From Diplocarpon mali (lineage: Eukaryota > Ascomycota > Leotiomycetes > Helotiales > Drepanopezizaceae): a DNA stretch of 64,000 nucleotides. Both the position numbers and the translations under genes were made by a program. Each line of letters opens with the position of its first letter. Position 1 is the first letter of the stretch. Shown here piece by piece: positions 1-11,447 of the stretch. The notes under the pieces are model-generated. The model made no database searches. It saw only the letters and a program-made list of their open reading frames with translations, and was not told where the DNA came from. The stretch covers positions 44,463 through 108,462 of the forward strand of contig JAENRP010000137.1 in the NCBI GenBank assembly GCA_024741835.1, given 5' to 3'.

Positions 1-687
1 CTCATACCCAACGGCAGAAAGAGCACATCCTGAATGAATACCGCCGACGTGTTGTAGAATTGAGACGGTGGTGTATTTGAGCCATAATGGCGCCCACTGG
101 TACACGTCCATCAGCCGTCATCCGTGCCGAGGAATGGGAAGACTTACACTTCGCAGGCCATAGATTGCGACGAGGTAAAGGAAGCGCGCAAACAACTCGT
201 TCCGCACCATGATCGCCGCCAGGAGGTTGCCCAACACCAGAGCTCCAACATGTTTCTTGGCGTAAGGGAAATGGCCAAGAGCCATGACGATGAACCCCAC
301 GAGGTTGAGGACCGTGACCAACACAAAGAACTTCCGGTAGGTGTTGAACCAGAGTTGAAAGCGGATCCATCGACGTCTGTTGGCGGATGGGCCGAGTTTA
401 GCGACCTCCGAGGGCTCTCCCTTGAGCGATGCTAGAGACTGAACGGCTACACTCGAAGAGGGGGTGCTATCTCCCGAAACCGGGGTGATGTGGTAAGTGT
501 GATTCTCTTTATCGGTTGGTTTTTCCCCGCCAGCAAGATGGGGAGATGCGGGAGATTCCACGCTTTGCGTAGTCACGGAGAGTCCGTTTTTGGGACTATC
601 AGAGCTGAAGCTGGTTACGATGCTGGGCAGCCCTTTCTCCAGATCTGCCTCATCCTGGCCGTTCGGACGGACAAAAGGCGTAGACAT
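1..687 (-). CDS. Fungal integral membrane protein, 5' part only (cut by window edge)
   Basis: Two exons are visible (687-148 and 96-1), joined by a 51-bp GTAAGT...CAG intron; the gene runs off the left edge. I start at the ATG at 687 because upstream codons give only low-complexity sequence. The N-terminal ~120 residues are Ser/Thr/Pro-rich and probably cytosolic. From about residue 125 there are hydrophobic segments, including FFVLVTVLNLVGFIVMALGHF and HVGALVLGNLLAAIMVRNEL (membrane helices), and exon 2 carries the motif HVGGIHSGCALSAVG. The GGxHSGC signature marks a fungal multi-pass membrane family with ferric-reductase-like architecture, also found fused to adenylate-forming enzymes; that assignment is from memory of the family. 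No catalytic role can be given. A 46-bp tandem repeat lies directly upstream. Confidence 0.7.
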
Positions 688-808
688 TGTGAACTCGGAA
701 GACTCGGTGAAGGGACGAGGGCCGGAGGAATCGAGGTGATGAGCGGCAGAAATAGCTAGAGTCCAGACTCTAGTAGTTGGTTCAGGTAAAGGGGCTTTTT
801 GCAATTAA

Positions 809-1007
809 GGCTGATGAGAAGCTGTCGATAGAGAGGAGAGGAAGATGCTGCCGATGCTGATGAGAAGCTGTCGATAGAGAGAAGAGGAAGATGCTGCCGA
901 TGCTGATGAGAAGCTGTCGATAGAGAGAAGAGGAAGATGCTGCCGATGCTGATGAGAAGCTGTCGATAGAGAGAAGGAGAAGATGCTGCGGATGCTGATG
1001 ATGAGAA
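809..1007. repeat. 46-bp tandem repeat, four full units plus a partial one
   Basis: The motif TGCTGATGAGAAGCTG recurs at exactly 46-bp spacing (809, 855, 901, 947, 993) with very few differences between units. It lies about 120 bp upstream of the start codon of the minus-strand membrane protein gene, so it sits in its promoter or 5' leader. Open frames across it are repeat artefacts (repeating Ser-rich translation). Confidence 0.9.
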
Positions 1008-2149
1008 GAAGATGGTGGTCCTCTGGAGGGGTTTAAGTATCTTTCGAAAAGCCCGTCCATGCCCGCGGTCGAGGCTGTACATCGTCATAAGTCGTGTATA
1101 GATTACCGAAACGGTATAATCGGAAGGAGGGGGCAGGTGGGGCATTACTGCTGACGGTTTGGTCGACGGGAATGACGAGACAGCGACAGAGAAGAAAGGC
1201 GAGGAGAGTTCAAGGCTTGTTGCGGGTGGTGGATATCTTGGCATCGATATAACCCAAACACGTCTCACACGCGTGGAAGCCAGCCATCTCGTCGAACTGG
1301 GTGCGGAAGCGCAGCAGTCTCTGCGGGTGACTTCGTCGCAGGTTGAGAAAACACCAGAGTATAATGTACCCTTGCGACCCCGTATCCCACCCTCCCGACG
1401 AATGACGCCAACGTGGTGCTGCTGGTCTGAGCTGCAAGGACAAGGGCGGGTTAGGAGACAATGCTATGTGCTCATGCTGTTCCTCTCGTGGACCTTTTCC
1501 CTTGGCCGGCTATTCATTCGTCGGCCGTCAAATCGAAGAATACCTTCATGCTCTGCGCTCTTGTACTCGTCGAATCAAGGTAGGCTTCATAGCAACGCAA
1601 GCCTGACTGTGATTCTATCTTGTCTCAGAAACACAATCGGCATGGATTTCCCGGACAAGTCCTGGTGATCCATCGAGTCGTAGGCTGGCAATTCACAATC
1701 TACGCAGAAGAGGAGAGATATCCAAGCAACCCTCGCGTCGCGAAGACGGCACCAGGATCCGTGTTGCCTCTGGTCGGAGTTGAGGATACACACAGGATCG
1801 ACTGCCGCGGATCTGGGAATGTTCGACAGCCCCGGCGCACGTCAAGCTTTTCGGCCCTCCGTCAGACATTGGAAGTACGTGGACGGTGCCGTTGGTACGG
1901 CCGCTGATGGCTCGCGACCTGATGGTCCATTCCGGTGGGCGACTAGGGCGCATTGTGCACTTCCAAACTCCCAATCTCGAGCGAGACTGTTGGAGAGAGT
2001 TGACGATCATGTAGAATCCAATTCGGCGCTGAATATGACACCAAACGCTGGTTTTGCCAAACTATTCCTCAACACCAACTTGACCCGCGCTCAGCAACGA
2101 CGCTCTAGGTCGCAGGCATGATTTCAAAGTTGAGGTTTCCACTATCAGG
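1008..2149. other. Intergenic; no recognisable gene
   Basis: Several open frames of 70-170 codons exist on both strands, but none shows a domain, a signal peptide or convincing splice structure. I see no promoter or RNA element I can defend. Confidence 0.5.
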
Positions 2150-2262
2150 CGTCTACTTTGTCGCAAGCCAGTCGAACGGTATCTTTTAAGCTTATCCACC
2201 CATCCGAAATCCCCCTTGCACTGGATGCTAATGTGGTCTTGGTGTAGCCTGCGACCGGGACC
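2150..2262. repeat. Diverged, shortened copy of the inverted-repeat (MITE-like) family
   Basis: The left end (ACTTTGTCGCAAGCC) and right end (AAATCCCCCTTGCACTGG ... GTAGCCTGCGA) match the termini of the better-preserved element at 2783-2961. The left arm is shortened, leaving a copy of about 110 bp. Confidence 0.6.
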
Positions 2263-2289
2263 CGAAAAGCCAGCTACACAACCAAAGCA

Positions 2290-2702
2290 TATTCAGCCTT
2301 GTAAAGCTCACGCTAATCTGTGTTCATCGGGTCTGCGATGAAGAAAGTCAAAAGCTGAAGCGTGATTTGTTTCGATTATGAAACCTTGCAGCTAGGTGTT
2401 CAAGTACCAAAAGGTTAATCGGCCACCTATCAAGCTTTCATCTATTATCCTGGAGCTCATCGAACTGCTGGTCCCCGGACCCACAGGACTGGCTCGCGTG
2501 AAGTCTAATTTGTCACAGGCCAAGCGAACTTCACACCAAAGTATATTGAGCCTGAGAAACCTTCGGAGAGCCTCGCATTATGCTCACGCTAATGCGTGTC
2601 TATCTGGCCAGCGGAGATAAGGTTAGCCAGAAGCTTGAGTGTAATTCTTGCTCGTATGAGACCTTGCAGCTAAGGTGTTCAAGTCCCAAAAGGCCAAACA
2701 GC
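2290..2702. repeat. Pair of diverged direct repeats
   Basis: About 120 bp starting near 2290 (CGCTAATCTGTGTTC ... ACCTTGCAGCTAGGTGTTC) recur at about 2580-2702 (CGCTAATGCGTGTC ... ACCTTGCAGCTAAGGTGTTC). The second copy is preceded at 2509 by another relic of the TTTGTCACAGGCCAA terminus. This is an old repeat unit or a fragmented element; no coding capacity is seen. Confidence 0.6.
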
Positions 2703-2782
2703 GACTGAACCAGGTTTAACCTAATCTATTAGAGCGACGTATACCAGTGGTCTACAGCCCTACAGGGTGGGCTTACCTGGAG

Positions 2783-2961
2783 TATACTTTGTCGCAGGCC
2801 AAACAAACAGCACATTAGCATCATTCGCAAGGGGGATTTGTTGTGGCTTTGTCAGGTCAAAGATACTCTTGTTATCCTCGGTCATAGGCTAAGAACGCTA
2901 TATCAAATCCCCCTTGCGAATACTGCTAACGTGCTGTTTGCTCAGCCTGCGAAAAAGTAGC
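2783..2961. mobile_element. MITE-like element with long terminal inverted repeats
   Basis: Left arm 2785-2840 and right arm 2904-2958 are near-perfect inverted copies of about 50 bp: ACTTTGTCGCAGG at the left end is matched by CCTGCGAAAAAGT at the right, and the inner ends GCAAGGGGGATTTG and CAAATCCCCCTTGC are exact complements. The spacer is about 63 bp and non-coding. Size (about 175 bp), paired arms and several diverged relatives nearby (2150, 2509, 3527, 4732) fit a non-autonomous DNA transposon family. A TA at each outer edge could be the target duplication. Confidence 0.7.
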
Positions 2962-5229
2962 AAAGCTACCCCTTATATGCCACTGAGTCAATCAGTACAT
3001 GAAGCGATATGATGAAACTGACTGAGCATACCCAGATCTCTAGCTACCCACACCTAAATCCAACGCCAATTCTGTGTCTATGGCCCTATCACATATCCTA
3101 CTTACTTTTCCATTTGGCATGCGATGCCAGTTTGAAACTACAGAGCATGAGCGAGAAACGCTAGAGCATGGTTGGGTGTAAGGAGAAACTCGTATAAACC
3201 TCCTTGAATTTGGTATTTAGCCTGTTATATTCACAGGGAAGGGTATGTACAGGGAGGGTGAAAACGTTTCGTTCCCAAGCTTTCGAAAAGTTCTAGCTTT
3301 CTGCGGCTTGCGGTTTAAAATTTCGCAGTCACCAAGACTCAATCTCGGCTCGACCGACCCCTGAGAAAGAATCAAAAGAAGCTGCAGGTTCGTGGGGGAC
3401 ACCGTATGCAGGTGTTGAGTGACTACAACTCTATTCTCACCAATTTTTCCCATCATGCCTTTCATCAATGGAGAGAAGCCTATCTTGAGCAAGAGAATGT
3501 TTCAGTTGCATCTGAACCTTGGACTTTGTCACAGGCCAAACGAACGCCACACGGAAGTATAAGTCGACCTGGCAAACCCATTCTCGCCCCCCGGCAGGCG
3601 ATGCTAGGGTGATGCTTGCTTAGCTCACACCGGGGTGTATTTATCTGAAAATAAGGTTAAGCATCAACTGTGGCGGGGATCCACGTTGGGGTGGGGCTTA
3701 GTCAGCTGTACTGTATCAGTTGCACCCCCAATCAGGGTGGCTGTGCTTTACTTCAAACGAGCCAGCCCCGGTAGGAGTGGGAACCAGTGGCACGATTAGG
3801 AAGCTTCTAAGAAATAAGCCTATTAGCTGGAATAAGGATGTCTTTGCAAAGCGCAAGGGGCATAGTAAGCTTGGCTTTGCAAATCGGGTATTTTTTTTTA
3901 TACTTTGCATGTCTATTTCACCCCTTGCAGTGCGAGGTGGCTTTGCAGCTCTAAACAAAGGCGGGTATCGTGACTTGGACAGCTGGCAGAACAGTTGAAC
4001 CCCACTCTCTGAGCTCGTTTGGTAGCGTCAAGCCGCTTTCGAGAACAGTTTTGCTATTCAGTTTCCACAAAATAGTTTGGCAGCCTAGCGGGAGGAACTT
4101 GGTAAAGAGCGGGAAATATCTAGTAGCTTATATGAAGCTGAGTCGTGTAAAACGGGAATCAGCTCATCTCCAGATATTCATTACTGCCGTGGATTCACTA
4201 TCTCTACTGAGCACTATCGATAATCAGGGTTCTCCAGAACTATATCTCATCCATAGAGCTTTGTACCTATAGTAACCTCGACCGCAAGGCTCAAGTAGAA
4301 TTTAGTCAATCCAACGCCCTTCAAATCAAGAAACAGTAAGCACGAAATCGAAATCTTAAAATTGAAGTCTTTGCCAAATACTTGCGACATAGCTTGGCAA
4401 GATTGAAACGAGTGAGGTCGATTTCGCATATTTACCTTGCGGTACTGGTTTCGATACATCCAACGCTAAAATCAGCTTTTACACCACATGTCAACTTTTC
4501 AACCCAGTTTTAGAGCCGTCGATTGGAAGTTACGCGACGCGCCCGCAGCAAGCTCAGGCGAGTAACTTTCATACATCAATTCTACATGAAACTCGGAGAC
4601 TAAGTTAGGATAATCGTATCAAGGCTACAAACGAATCTTGATAACAGAGAGATGAGGCTGTGGTTAATATACACAGGGCTGAAGCAGGGAAGCAATTCGG
4701 ATTGCTGGTGGGTTGAGGTTTTTTAGCTCATCGCAGGCTTACTAAATACCATATTAGCGTCAATTGTAGAGAAGACTGACGATACGGTTGCAAGGCCTAA
4801 GTATACTTTCAAGACACGTACCCGACAAAAAGCATAGAGAGAATCTCTGTCTAACGATGACGGGAATACGGCAGTACCGGCAGACAGAATATCGATTGCA
4901 ATATTCATTATTCTAGGATATCCCGCCGGAACAATGGGCCGTAACCCAAATCATGCATGAACCACTACTTCGGCTGACCGGCTGTCCAGAGCGGAGTACT
5001 GTGTTTTAAGCATGGAGACAATATCTTCCTTCGAAAAAGCTCAAATCTTGCAGGTCAAGAAGCTTAATTTGTCAGGGTCGAAGGCAAGCCTTGAGTGAGA
5101 CGCGGCTAGCCCCCCGGACTGGGTGACATAAGAGAAAACAGGGGGAGAAGTACTGTAACAAATCGAACTCACAAACCAAGCACCGAGTTCAGTAATTAGC
5201 TTCGAGCTTGAAGCGTGAAACCGAACGTG
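2962..5229. other. Gene-free repeat-relic stretch
   Basis: No gene is recognised. Fragments of the MITE-like terminus recur at 3527-3562 (ACTTTGTCACAGGCCAAACG) and 4730-4765 (TCGCAGGCTTACTAAATACC). Open frames of up to 100 codons have no recognisable features. Confidence 0.5.
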
Positions 5230-6201
5230 GTGAATGAGTCTTTACGTTAGGGCACTGGAAACCAAAATGCTCCGTCCAACTCATCCTCGAGAACGATTTT
5301 GCGCCGAGATACGTTGCAAGAGGTCGCATTCAGACCCATGCGCTGCGGCGACGTGTTTACCGGCGTTCTCGGCACGCACGGGATGCGCGTGCAACAGACA
5401 CATCCCATGTTTTCTTTTCTCGGCACGGGAAGCGAGACTACGGATGGCACCACCGGAGGCCGACACAATGGCTGAGAACCTAGCCGCCAGTCGCGGGGAT
5501 TCTGGCGATCTCTAGGCAAGGAGAATTATCTTGCCTTGCTTTCCTCAGATACGCCGCGGACGACGAGACTGCGACTCCCCGCAAGTATGAAAAACATGGC
5601 CGCTTCAAACCCGCAGCGGGCTCGGCAACCCGTGGCGAGATCACCCCCCGCGCGGTACCCATACAGCTACGCATGCTGGAGCCCACGCGCGAACACGATT
5701 GTCGCCACGCCGTGCTCGCGCAGCATTCACGACGGTGAGGTTCCACTCGAATTCGGATTCGAACGTGTCATCCTGTGCGGGTTTGAGTTCGTACCACGTG
5801 ACACAGATGCTGAGACGACGATGCAGGAAAAAACCGACAACATCGGACGCTGGAGTGGTGGGGTGACGGCGAGGGCCTGCTTGGGCCGGAGTCTTGATTG
5901 GCGATTATCGAAAAATAGAGGTCGAAAAATGGGCCTAGGGGGTTTCGGGGGAGCAAGAAAACCAAGTCGCAAACACTCAATCTCAATCTGTTATCAGTCG
6001 CACCTCTGTTTCCTGACATCGTGGGGGTTTCGAAAGGTGGGGAGCGCTAGAAATTGACCTTTTCCAGGTTCAAGATTCCTTGCGATCTTATAACTCTCAG
6101 AAGCTACTCAAATTACGAAGAACGATGGAGAAGTATGATTTACTATTTATAGTAAGATACTTTACGAGCAGTTTTCAAATGGTACATAGAGATTTGTAAA
6201 C
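5230..6201. other. Unassigned, more GC-rich stretch
   Basis: Overlapping open frames of up to 173 codons occur on both strands (for example 5536-6057 on plus), typical of locally GC-rich DNA. None shows a recognisable domain. I cannot support a gene here. Confidence 0.4.
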
Positions 6202-6609
6202 TACTTAGTACAGGGTGGAAATATTCCACAATTCTAGACCGTGCACTCTAGATACTTGGCAATGCAGCTTTTATTCTTTTCTTTAATATTTTATATACAA
6301 TCCTTTAGCTTCAATCACTGCCTTACATCTCTCTGGCATTTCCCGAATCAATTCTCTAATTCTTTTAATTGTTATTAATTCCCACGCTTCTTATACTACC
6401 TCTTGTAGAAGTGTGTCGTTTTAGAGTTTTTAGTATAGGTACACTTAATATAGAATCCATAGTAAAAGTGTTGATTTCTAATGTAAAAAGCGGCGAGTTA
6501 ATATTATTATATCATTAGTGGTACCCCTTGATCAAGGCCCCTGTTAGTAGAAACCTCTAGAATGGTGCACAGACTATGAATGTGGAATATTTTCAACATG
6601 TACTAAGTA
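6202..6609 (-). mobile_element. Internally deleted Tc1/mariner element with intact terminal inverted repeats
   Basis: The left end (ACTTAGTACAGGGTGG...AATATTCCACA from 6203) and the right end (ending AACATGTACTAAGT at about 6608) are inverted copies over roughly 45 bp, including the GTGCAC/TCTAGA part of the repeat. On the minus strand, 6395-6275 still encodes a transposase C-terminus containing RIRELIREMPERCKAVIEAK followed by a stop. The DDE catalytic core is missing, so the copy cannot mobilise itself. The same C-terminal motif occurs in the larger relic at 30755-31960, so both belong to one family or close relatives. Confidence 0.75.
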
Positions 6610-7415
6610 TGATACGTACCCATTTTTTTATACTTCTCGGCTCGTGAGAAGCCAATTGTTAGAAATAGTAGTCTAGCTGTCCTACTCTTCACTACTGACT
6701 AGTTACGTTAGCGTACTACTCGTCTTATAATACAGTGCCTTGAATGCGGACACGGTTGAGTTTCTCACACTAATATTACGAGGATCAATCTATGTTACGA
6801 AGAGCTGTTAGCGCGGACTCAGTATTCGGAATAAAAAAAGTCTTTAGACAAGGTTCCGGAAAATACTTGGACTTTTATGGGATGGTGAAAATGTTATGAA
6901 TCACTAAATCTTATATAACTACGCTTTGGGGCCAAAGACCTACTTGTCGCAAAATCGTGCTCATGCATACGGTTTTCCCAGTTTCAGCTCCGGATTATCC
7001 GTACCTTGAGCCTCATTACTATAGCTTATGTTTGGTGCTTGAAACATCTTGGCTCCCGGGAGAACGCACGGGAAGTCAATCCGATAGCTCCAAAGAGCTA
7101 TCGGAGGATTCAACCACCGACGATATAAACGCAGAGTGAAACAATTTAGAGTGAATTATTACGAGAAAATTTGGAATACAATAGGGCAAAATACATGCGA
7201 CATATCCTTCAAGATCCTGATAACCTCGTAAATGCCGGTGTGGTAGGGGAGATTATGTCTCAGATTGTCTCCCCAGAGGTGGCCAATACGACAAATAAGA
7301 TTCCCGAGGAATACGAACGAAACACACCACAGGATCATATCGGGACATTTTCTCCAATCTGGCGCTGGTTTTAGTTGTATCTTGCCCATCAAAGACACTC
7401 TGGCATGAATGAGCC
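6610..7415. other. Intergenic; contains a perfect 10-bp hairpin
   Basis: No gene is recognised. At 7081-7104 there is a perfect 10-bp inverted repeat with a 4-nt loop (CCGATAGCTC CAAA GAGCTATCGG). The 3' end of the metallophosphoesterase gene begins at 7416 on the minus strand. Confidence 0.5.
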
Positions 7416-8432
7416 TCACAACTCGACGACTTCAGGAAGGTTGCCAACATCCGTCGTGCTCTGATACACCAGGGCAGCATTGACGAGCAGCCCGCCATTA
7501 CCGCCCCTCGGCCCTACCATAAGTCGTTGCCAGAGAATACCCTTGAAGCCATGATATAGAACCATCAAGGCATCCCACCAGGCGTGACCTGGAAGGAAAT
7601 CTGCGAGGATACCCCCCCGTTGTCCACCCATCAATCTCTCGTATGCAGCCTGGGTCTCGTCCCAGAAAACAGCCTCTTGGCCATGTCCCGAGTGGATATG
7701 GCCGAATACGTGGAGCCTTGGTCTCACACGCCAAATTTCGTGGAGGAGGCCAGCACATCCAAGATTCAGGTCAAGATGGTACCGAGGAGGAGTATGAGTT
7801 ATCAGCACATCGGTCTCGAGTGGAATGCGATTCTGCCAAGGATGGTGAGGTCGGTCGTATTGGAACCTGTCCTCTGTAAGTTTTGCAAAGATCTCACATG
7901 AGTCTCCTTACGCATGGTCACTGCCACCGCACTTGGGGATATCTGGAGCTCCATAGAAATTGAGTTTCCGTCCACCCTTGAATTTCAGTGCTATAGCTTT
8001 GTTCTCCAGATAATGGACAGTCCCAAAATTCAGCTTCTTGCCCTTATCCTCGACCCTCCGAGACTTGGGGTCGAAATAGCTGTCATGGTTCCCAGCTATC
8101 ACAATCTTCTCCCTGTGCGGCAGAAGTGCCAGCCAGTCTAGTTGAGCTTGTATCTCCTCCACAGTACCCGCATTCGTCAGATCACCAGCGTGAATCAGTA
8201 CATCTCCATTGGGAACATCCTGGATGTGTGTATGTGTATCTGAGATGCAGACAATTTTAATTGTAGGCTTATCTGTGCGAGCTTTGAAGGGTGCCCCGCG
8301 GAGACTCAAAACAACGGCGTAAATGATTGCTGTGAAATATCGCAGAGGAGAGGAGAGGAAGCGATCGAGAGGTTTCGGAGGATCGTAGGCATTATTTCGA
8401 CGCGCCCAAGGCCACGGAAAGGATCTTGCCAT
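7416..8432 (-). CDS. Calcineurin-like metallophosphoesterase (MPPED1/2-like)
   Basis: Two exons, 8432-7912 and 7866-7416, joined by a 45-bp intron, give 323 residues. The metal-binding motifs of the calcineurin-like phosphoesterase fold appear in order: SDTHTH, GDLTNAG, GNHD, then after the intron THTPP and GHIHSGHG. Spacing and length resemble the MPPED1/MPPED2 (239AB/239FB) group, whose mammalian members hydrolyse phosphodiesters in vitro; the substrate of fungal members is not known to me. A hydrophobic stretch near residues 25-40 (YFTAIIYAVVLSL) could anchor the protein in a membrane. An in-frame ATG at 8477 would add 15 residues. The gene is divergent from the TMEM16 gene. All metal ligands look intact. 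Confidence 0.85.
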
Positions 8433-8753
8433 AGCTGAGGAGCTCCGAATGTCTTGGTGCGTGGCTATCTGGCGCATACACGTCCAGGACGACAATTCTC
8501 GAAATTGGCTGCGCAATTGCTCGACGGCAGGATGCCTTGGTCGGCAGACTTCATTAGCGCATGGACAGTATGAAGGGAGAAAGCTGCGTGAGGGCGATGG
8601 CTGGAGGGGTTAGAAGCTAAACTCGTGGCGTCGTGGGGAGGACATCCGCGGGAGCAGGGAATCAGCTCCCTGCCGCCTGGCCACCCCTATTCTGCGAGCG
8701 ACGTCATGCAATTCAGTCTGCGCTCAGCGAGCTTGTAGTTACACGCAGGCGGT
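8433..8753. promoter_or_regulatory. Shared divergent promoter of the phosphoesterase and TMEM16 genes
   Basis: The 321 bp between the two start codons must hold both promoters. No specific factor site can be defended by eye. Confidence 0.5.
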
Positions 8754-11447
8754 ATGCTAACTTCTGATAATTCTGCTTCTGCTTCACCTCCAATTTCTTT
8801 TTCTCCCTCTCCTCCCTCTGATAGATTTCCTACAACCTACACGCTCGAGACAGCATCTGTGTTCTTGGAAGGAGTCATGGCTGCAGCAAAAAGTCTCTAC
8901 GAACCCAACCCGAAGGTGGATAATGCCTTGCATATCAATTTCAAGTAGGTCTCGTCTGCCCATTCAGTATCGACAACAACACTAATCGGTCCAGCGTTGA
9001 TTATGTGATCGATTACCGGTTTGCAACTATCAGTACGCCCCTCAATCCAGCTCTGATCCAACCGCTAACGCTCCAACAGGCAAAGCACACGCCGAGGCGC
9101 AGTTCGTAAAGCTTGTCCAGGCACTCAACGATGTTGGCCTAGCCACAGAAGTCCGGAATGGAGACAATTGCGCAGTGTTGGTATTCGTTAGGATGGCCGC
9201 GGAGCAACATTTGAAAACAGAAGTCTATCGATCAAGAGTGCAGGACTGGCTCTATGGTGTACGAACCGCGGCGCCAGAGAAGGAGATTCAGAAGGCAATC
9301 GACGACGAACCAGTTACTGAGGCTGAGCGTCTACGACTCATATACCTGCTGATTACCAAATCAAAAAGCGAAGGTGGCGCTGGAATCACGCCAAAGGAAG
9401 GAGAGTGGAAGGGAGTGGAGTCCATATTCGCTTTACACGATCACGCCTTCAACAAAGCATGGCTCAAGGATATTACCTCGAAGTACTTCCTCAATGCCTC
9501 TGACCTGGTGACGATCAGGAACAAATTTGGGGAGAAGATTGCATTCTACTTTTCCTTCCTGCAATCTTACTTCCTCTTCCTGACATTCCCCGCTGCCTTT
9601 GGTTTTTTTGCTTGGGTAGCCCTCGGCCAATTCTCGCCAGTATATGCGATTATCAACGCGTTATGGAGTATCTTCTTTGTTGAATACTGGAAGAAGCAGG
9701 AGACGGATCTTGCTGTCCAATGGGGCGTTAGAGGCGTGTCGAAGATCCAACGCATGCGACCAGCTTTCAAACATGAGAACATCATTCGAGACCCTATAAC
9801 TGGAGAGGATGTCAAGATTTTCTCTCCCGCAAAGAGGGTGGCGAGGCAATTGCTTCAAGTTCCATTTGCTGTTGGTGCTGCTCTACTGCTTGGGGGTTTG
9901 ATTGCGACATGTTTCGGCATTGAGATCTTCATCTCCGAAGTTTATGGAGGGCCATTTAAGACCTACTTAGTGAGTGCACCTCATTTACTCTTGGCTATTC
10001 AATATTGACGAACCAGGTCTTTCTACCCACGGTTATTCTCACCACTGTGCTGCCCACCCTTTCCGCACTACTGACAGTCTCTGCTTCTCACTTGACGGAC
10101 ATGGAGAATTATGAGACCCAAGATGGTGAGTGGTGTGGAACTGCCTCACAGTCAAAGTTAATATCCAGCAGCGTACGAGGCAGCTATGGTGTCAAAAATC
10201 TTCATCCTCAACTTCGTCACTTCTTACCTCCCGATTTTCCTCACTGCTTTCGTCTACGTACCCTTCGCACAGATTATAGTCCCCTTTCTCGACGTTTTCC
10301 AGTTAGCTGTAAAACCGTTTGCAGAGAATGAAAAGCAAATGACGACACCTAAAGCTGGATTTCAGATCAATCCAGATAGGCTGAAAAAACAAGTCATCTA
10401 CTTCACCGTCACAGCACAGATTGTCAGTTTCGCTCTTGAAGTGATTGTCCCTTTTGCGAAGAGGAAGGTCTTTCATAAGGTGAAGGAGGTCCAGGCCGAT
10501 AGAGCCGCCAAGCGCGGAGGCTCTGCAGCGAGCGCAGATTCCGAAGACCACCCGGAAGAAGCTGCTTTCTTGGCCCGGGTGAGAAACGAGGCAGAACTCG
10601 ATGCCTACGATGTCACGACTGACTTCAGGGAGATGGTTGTGCAATTCGGTAAGCAAGGATCCCCACCGCAGCCCCTCTATGCTAATCAATCAAGGCTACT
10701 TGACTCTATTTTCCGTTGTCTGGCCATTGACAGGACTATCCTTTTTCATCAATAACTGGATCGAACTCCGCGGCGATGCTACGAAGATCGCTCTTGGGAC
10801 TAAGCGCCCAGTGCCATGGAGAAGCGACTCGATTGGCCCATGGCTAGATGCGCTTGGATTCCTCGCATGGCTTGGAAGTTTGACTTCAGCAGCACTGGTG
10901 TACCTCTTTAGTGGCGACGGTCTTGGTCCATCCGGAACGCCTTGGGACATCAAAGCATGGGGGCTTCTTTTGACCATTTTCTTCTCCGAGCATCTCTACC
11001 TCGCGGTCAAACTTGGTGTTAGAAAGGCATTAAGCAAACTTGATAGCCCTGGCTTGCAGAAGGAACGATCGGAGAGATATCTCATGCGAAAGTAAGCCCT
11101 TGCATGGTCACGTAGTTGAATTTGGTCTTGACAAAAGCAGGAAATATCTTGAAGAAACAGTTGGTCGAGAGCAGGCTAGTCTGACGGCTGTGGGTGGCAT
11201 CGCGGCTGGGGAAAAGATGAGCAGGAATCCCCTTGAAGATGAAGCAAGAGAGTCTACTTTATGGGGTCACGGGGCATTGGAAGAGAACTTCTGGGGCCGG
11301 CAACGAGGCCAAGCCGAGACAATTGCCATCGGAAGGGCATATATTCAGAAGGTAAATCGCGTAAAGACTTGGTTCGTTGGGGAAGTTGCTAATCTCTTGT
11401 ACGAATAGGCAGTTTCGCGGGAAAAGGAGTCGAAAAAGGAGCTTTGA
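8754..11447 (+). CDS. TMEM16/anoctamin-family membrane protein, probable Ca2+-activated lipid scramblase
   Basis: Eight exons (8754-8944, 8995-9032, 9080-9969, 10017-10125, 10172-10648, 10695-11091, 11141-11351, 11409-11447) join in frame to 783 residues. After a Ser/Pro-rich leader comes the cytosolic anoctamin N-domain (NVDYVIDY, LVFVRMAAEQ), then the FGEKIAFYF pre-helix and about ten membrane segments. Characteristic blocks are VEYWKKQETDLAVQWGVRG, FLPTVILTTVLP, ALEVIVPF and NNWIELRGDA, followed by GPWLDALGFLAWLGSLTS and KLDSPGLQKERSER. The order follows fungal scramblases of the nhTMEM16/afTMEM16 type. The glutamate in ALEVIVPF and acidic residues around NNWIELRGDA lie where Ca2+ ligands are expected. 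Fungal relatives move phospholipids between leaflets or tether ER to plasma membrane (Ist2); scrambling here is inferred. Confidence 0.92.

Noticed and set aside
809..1007. Possible CRISPR-like array
   Set aside because: Units are contiguous 46-bp tandem copies without unique spacers, in a eukaryotic genome.
1159..1668. 169-codon plus-strand frame
   Set aside because: No recognisable domain, no splice support, and an equally long frame exists antisense.
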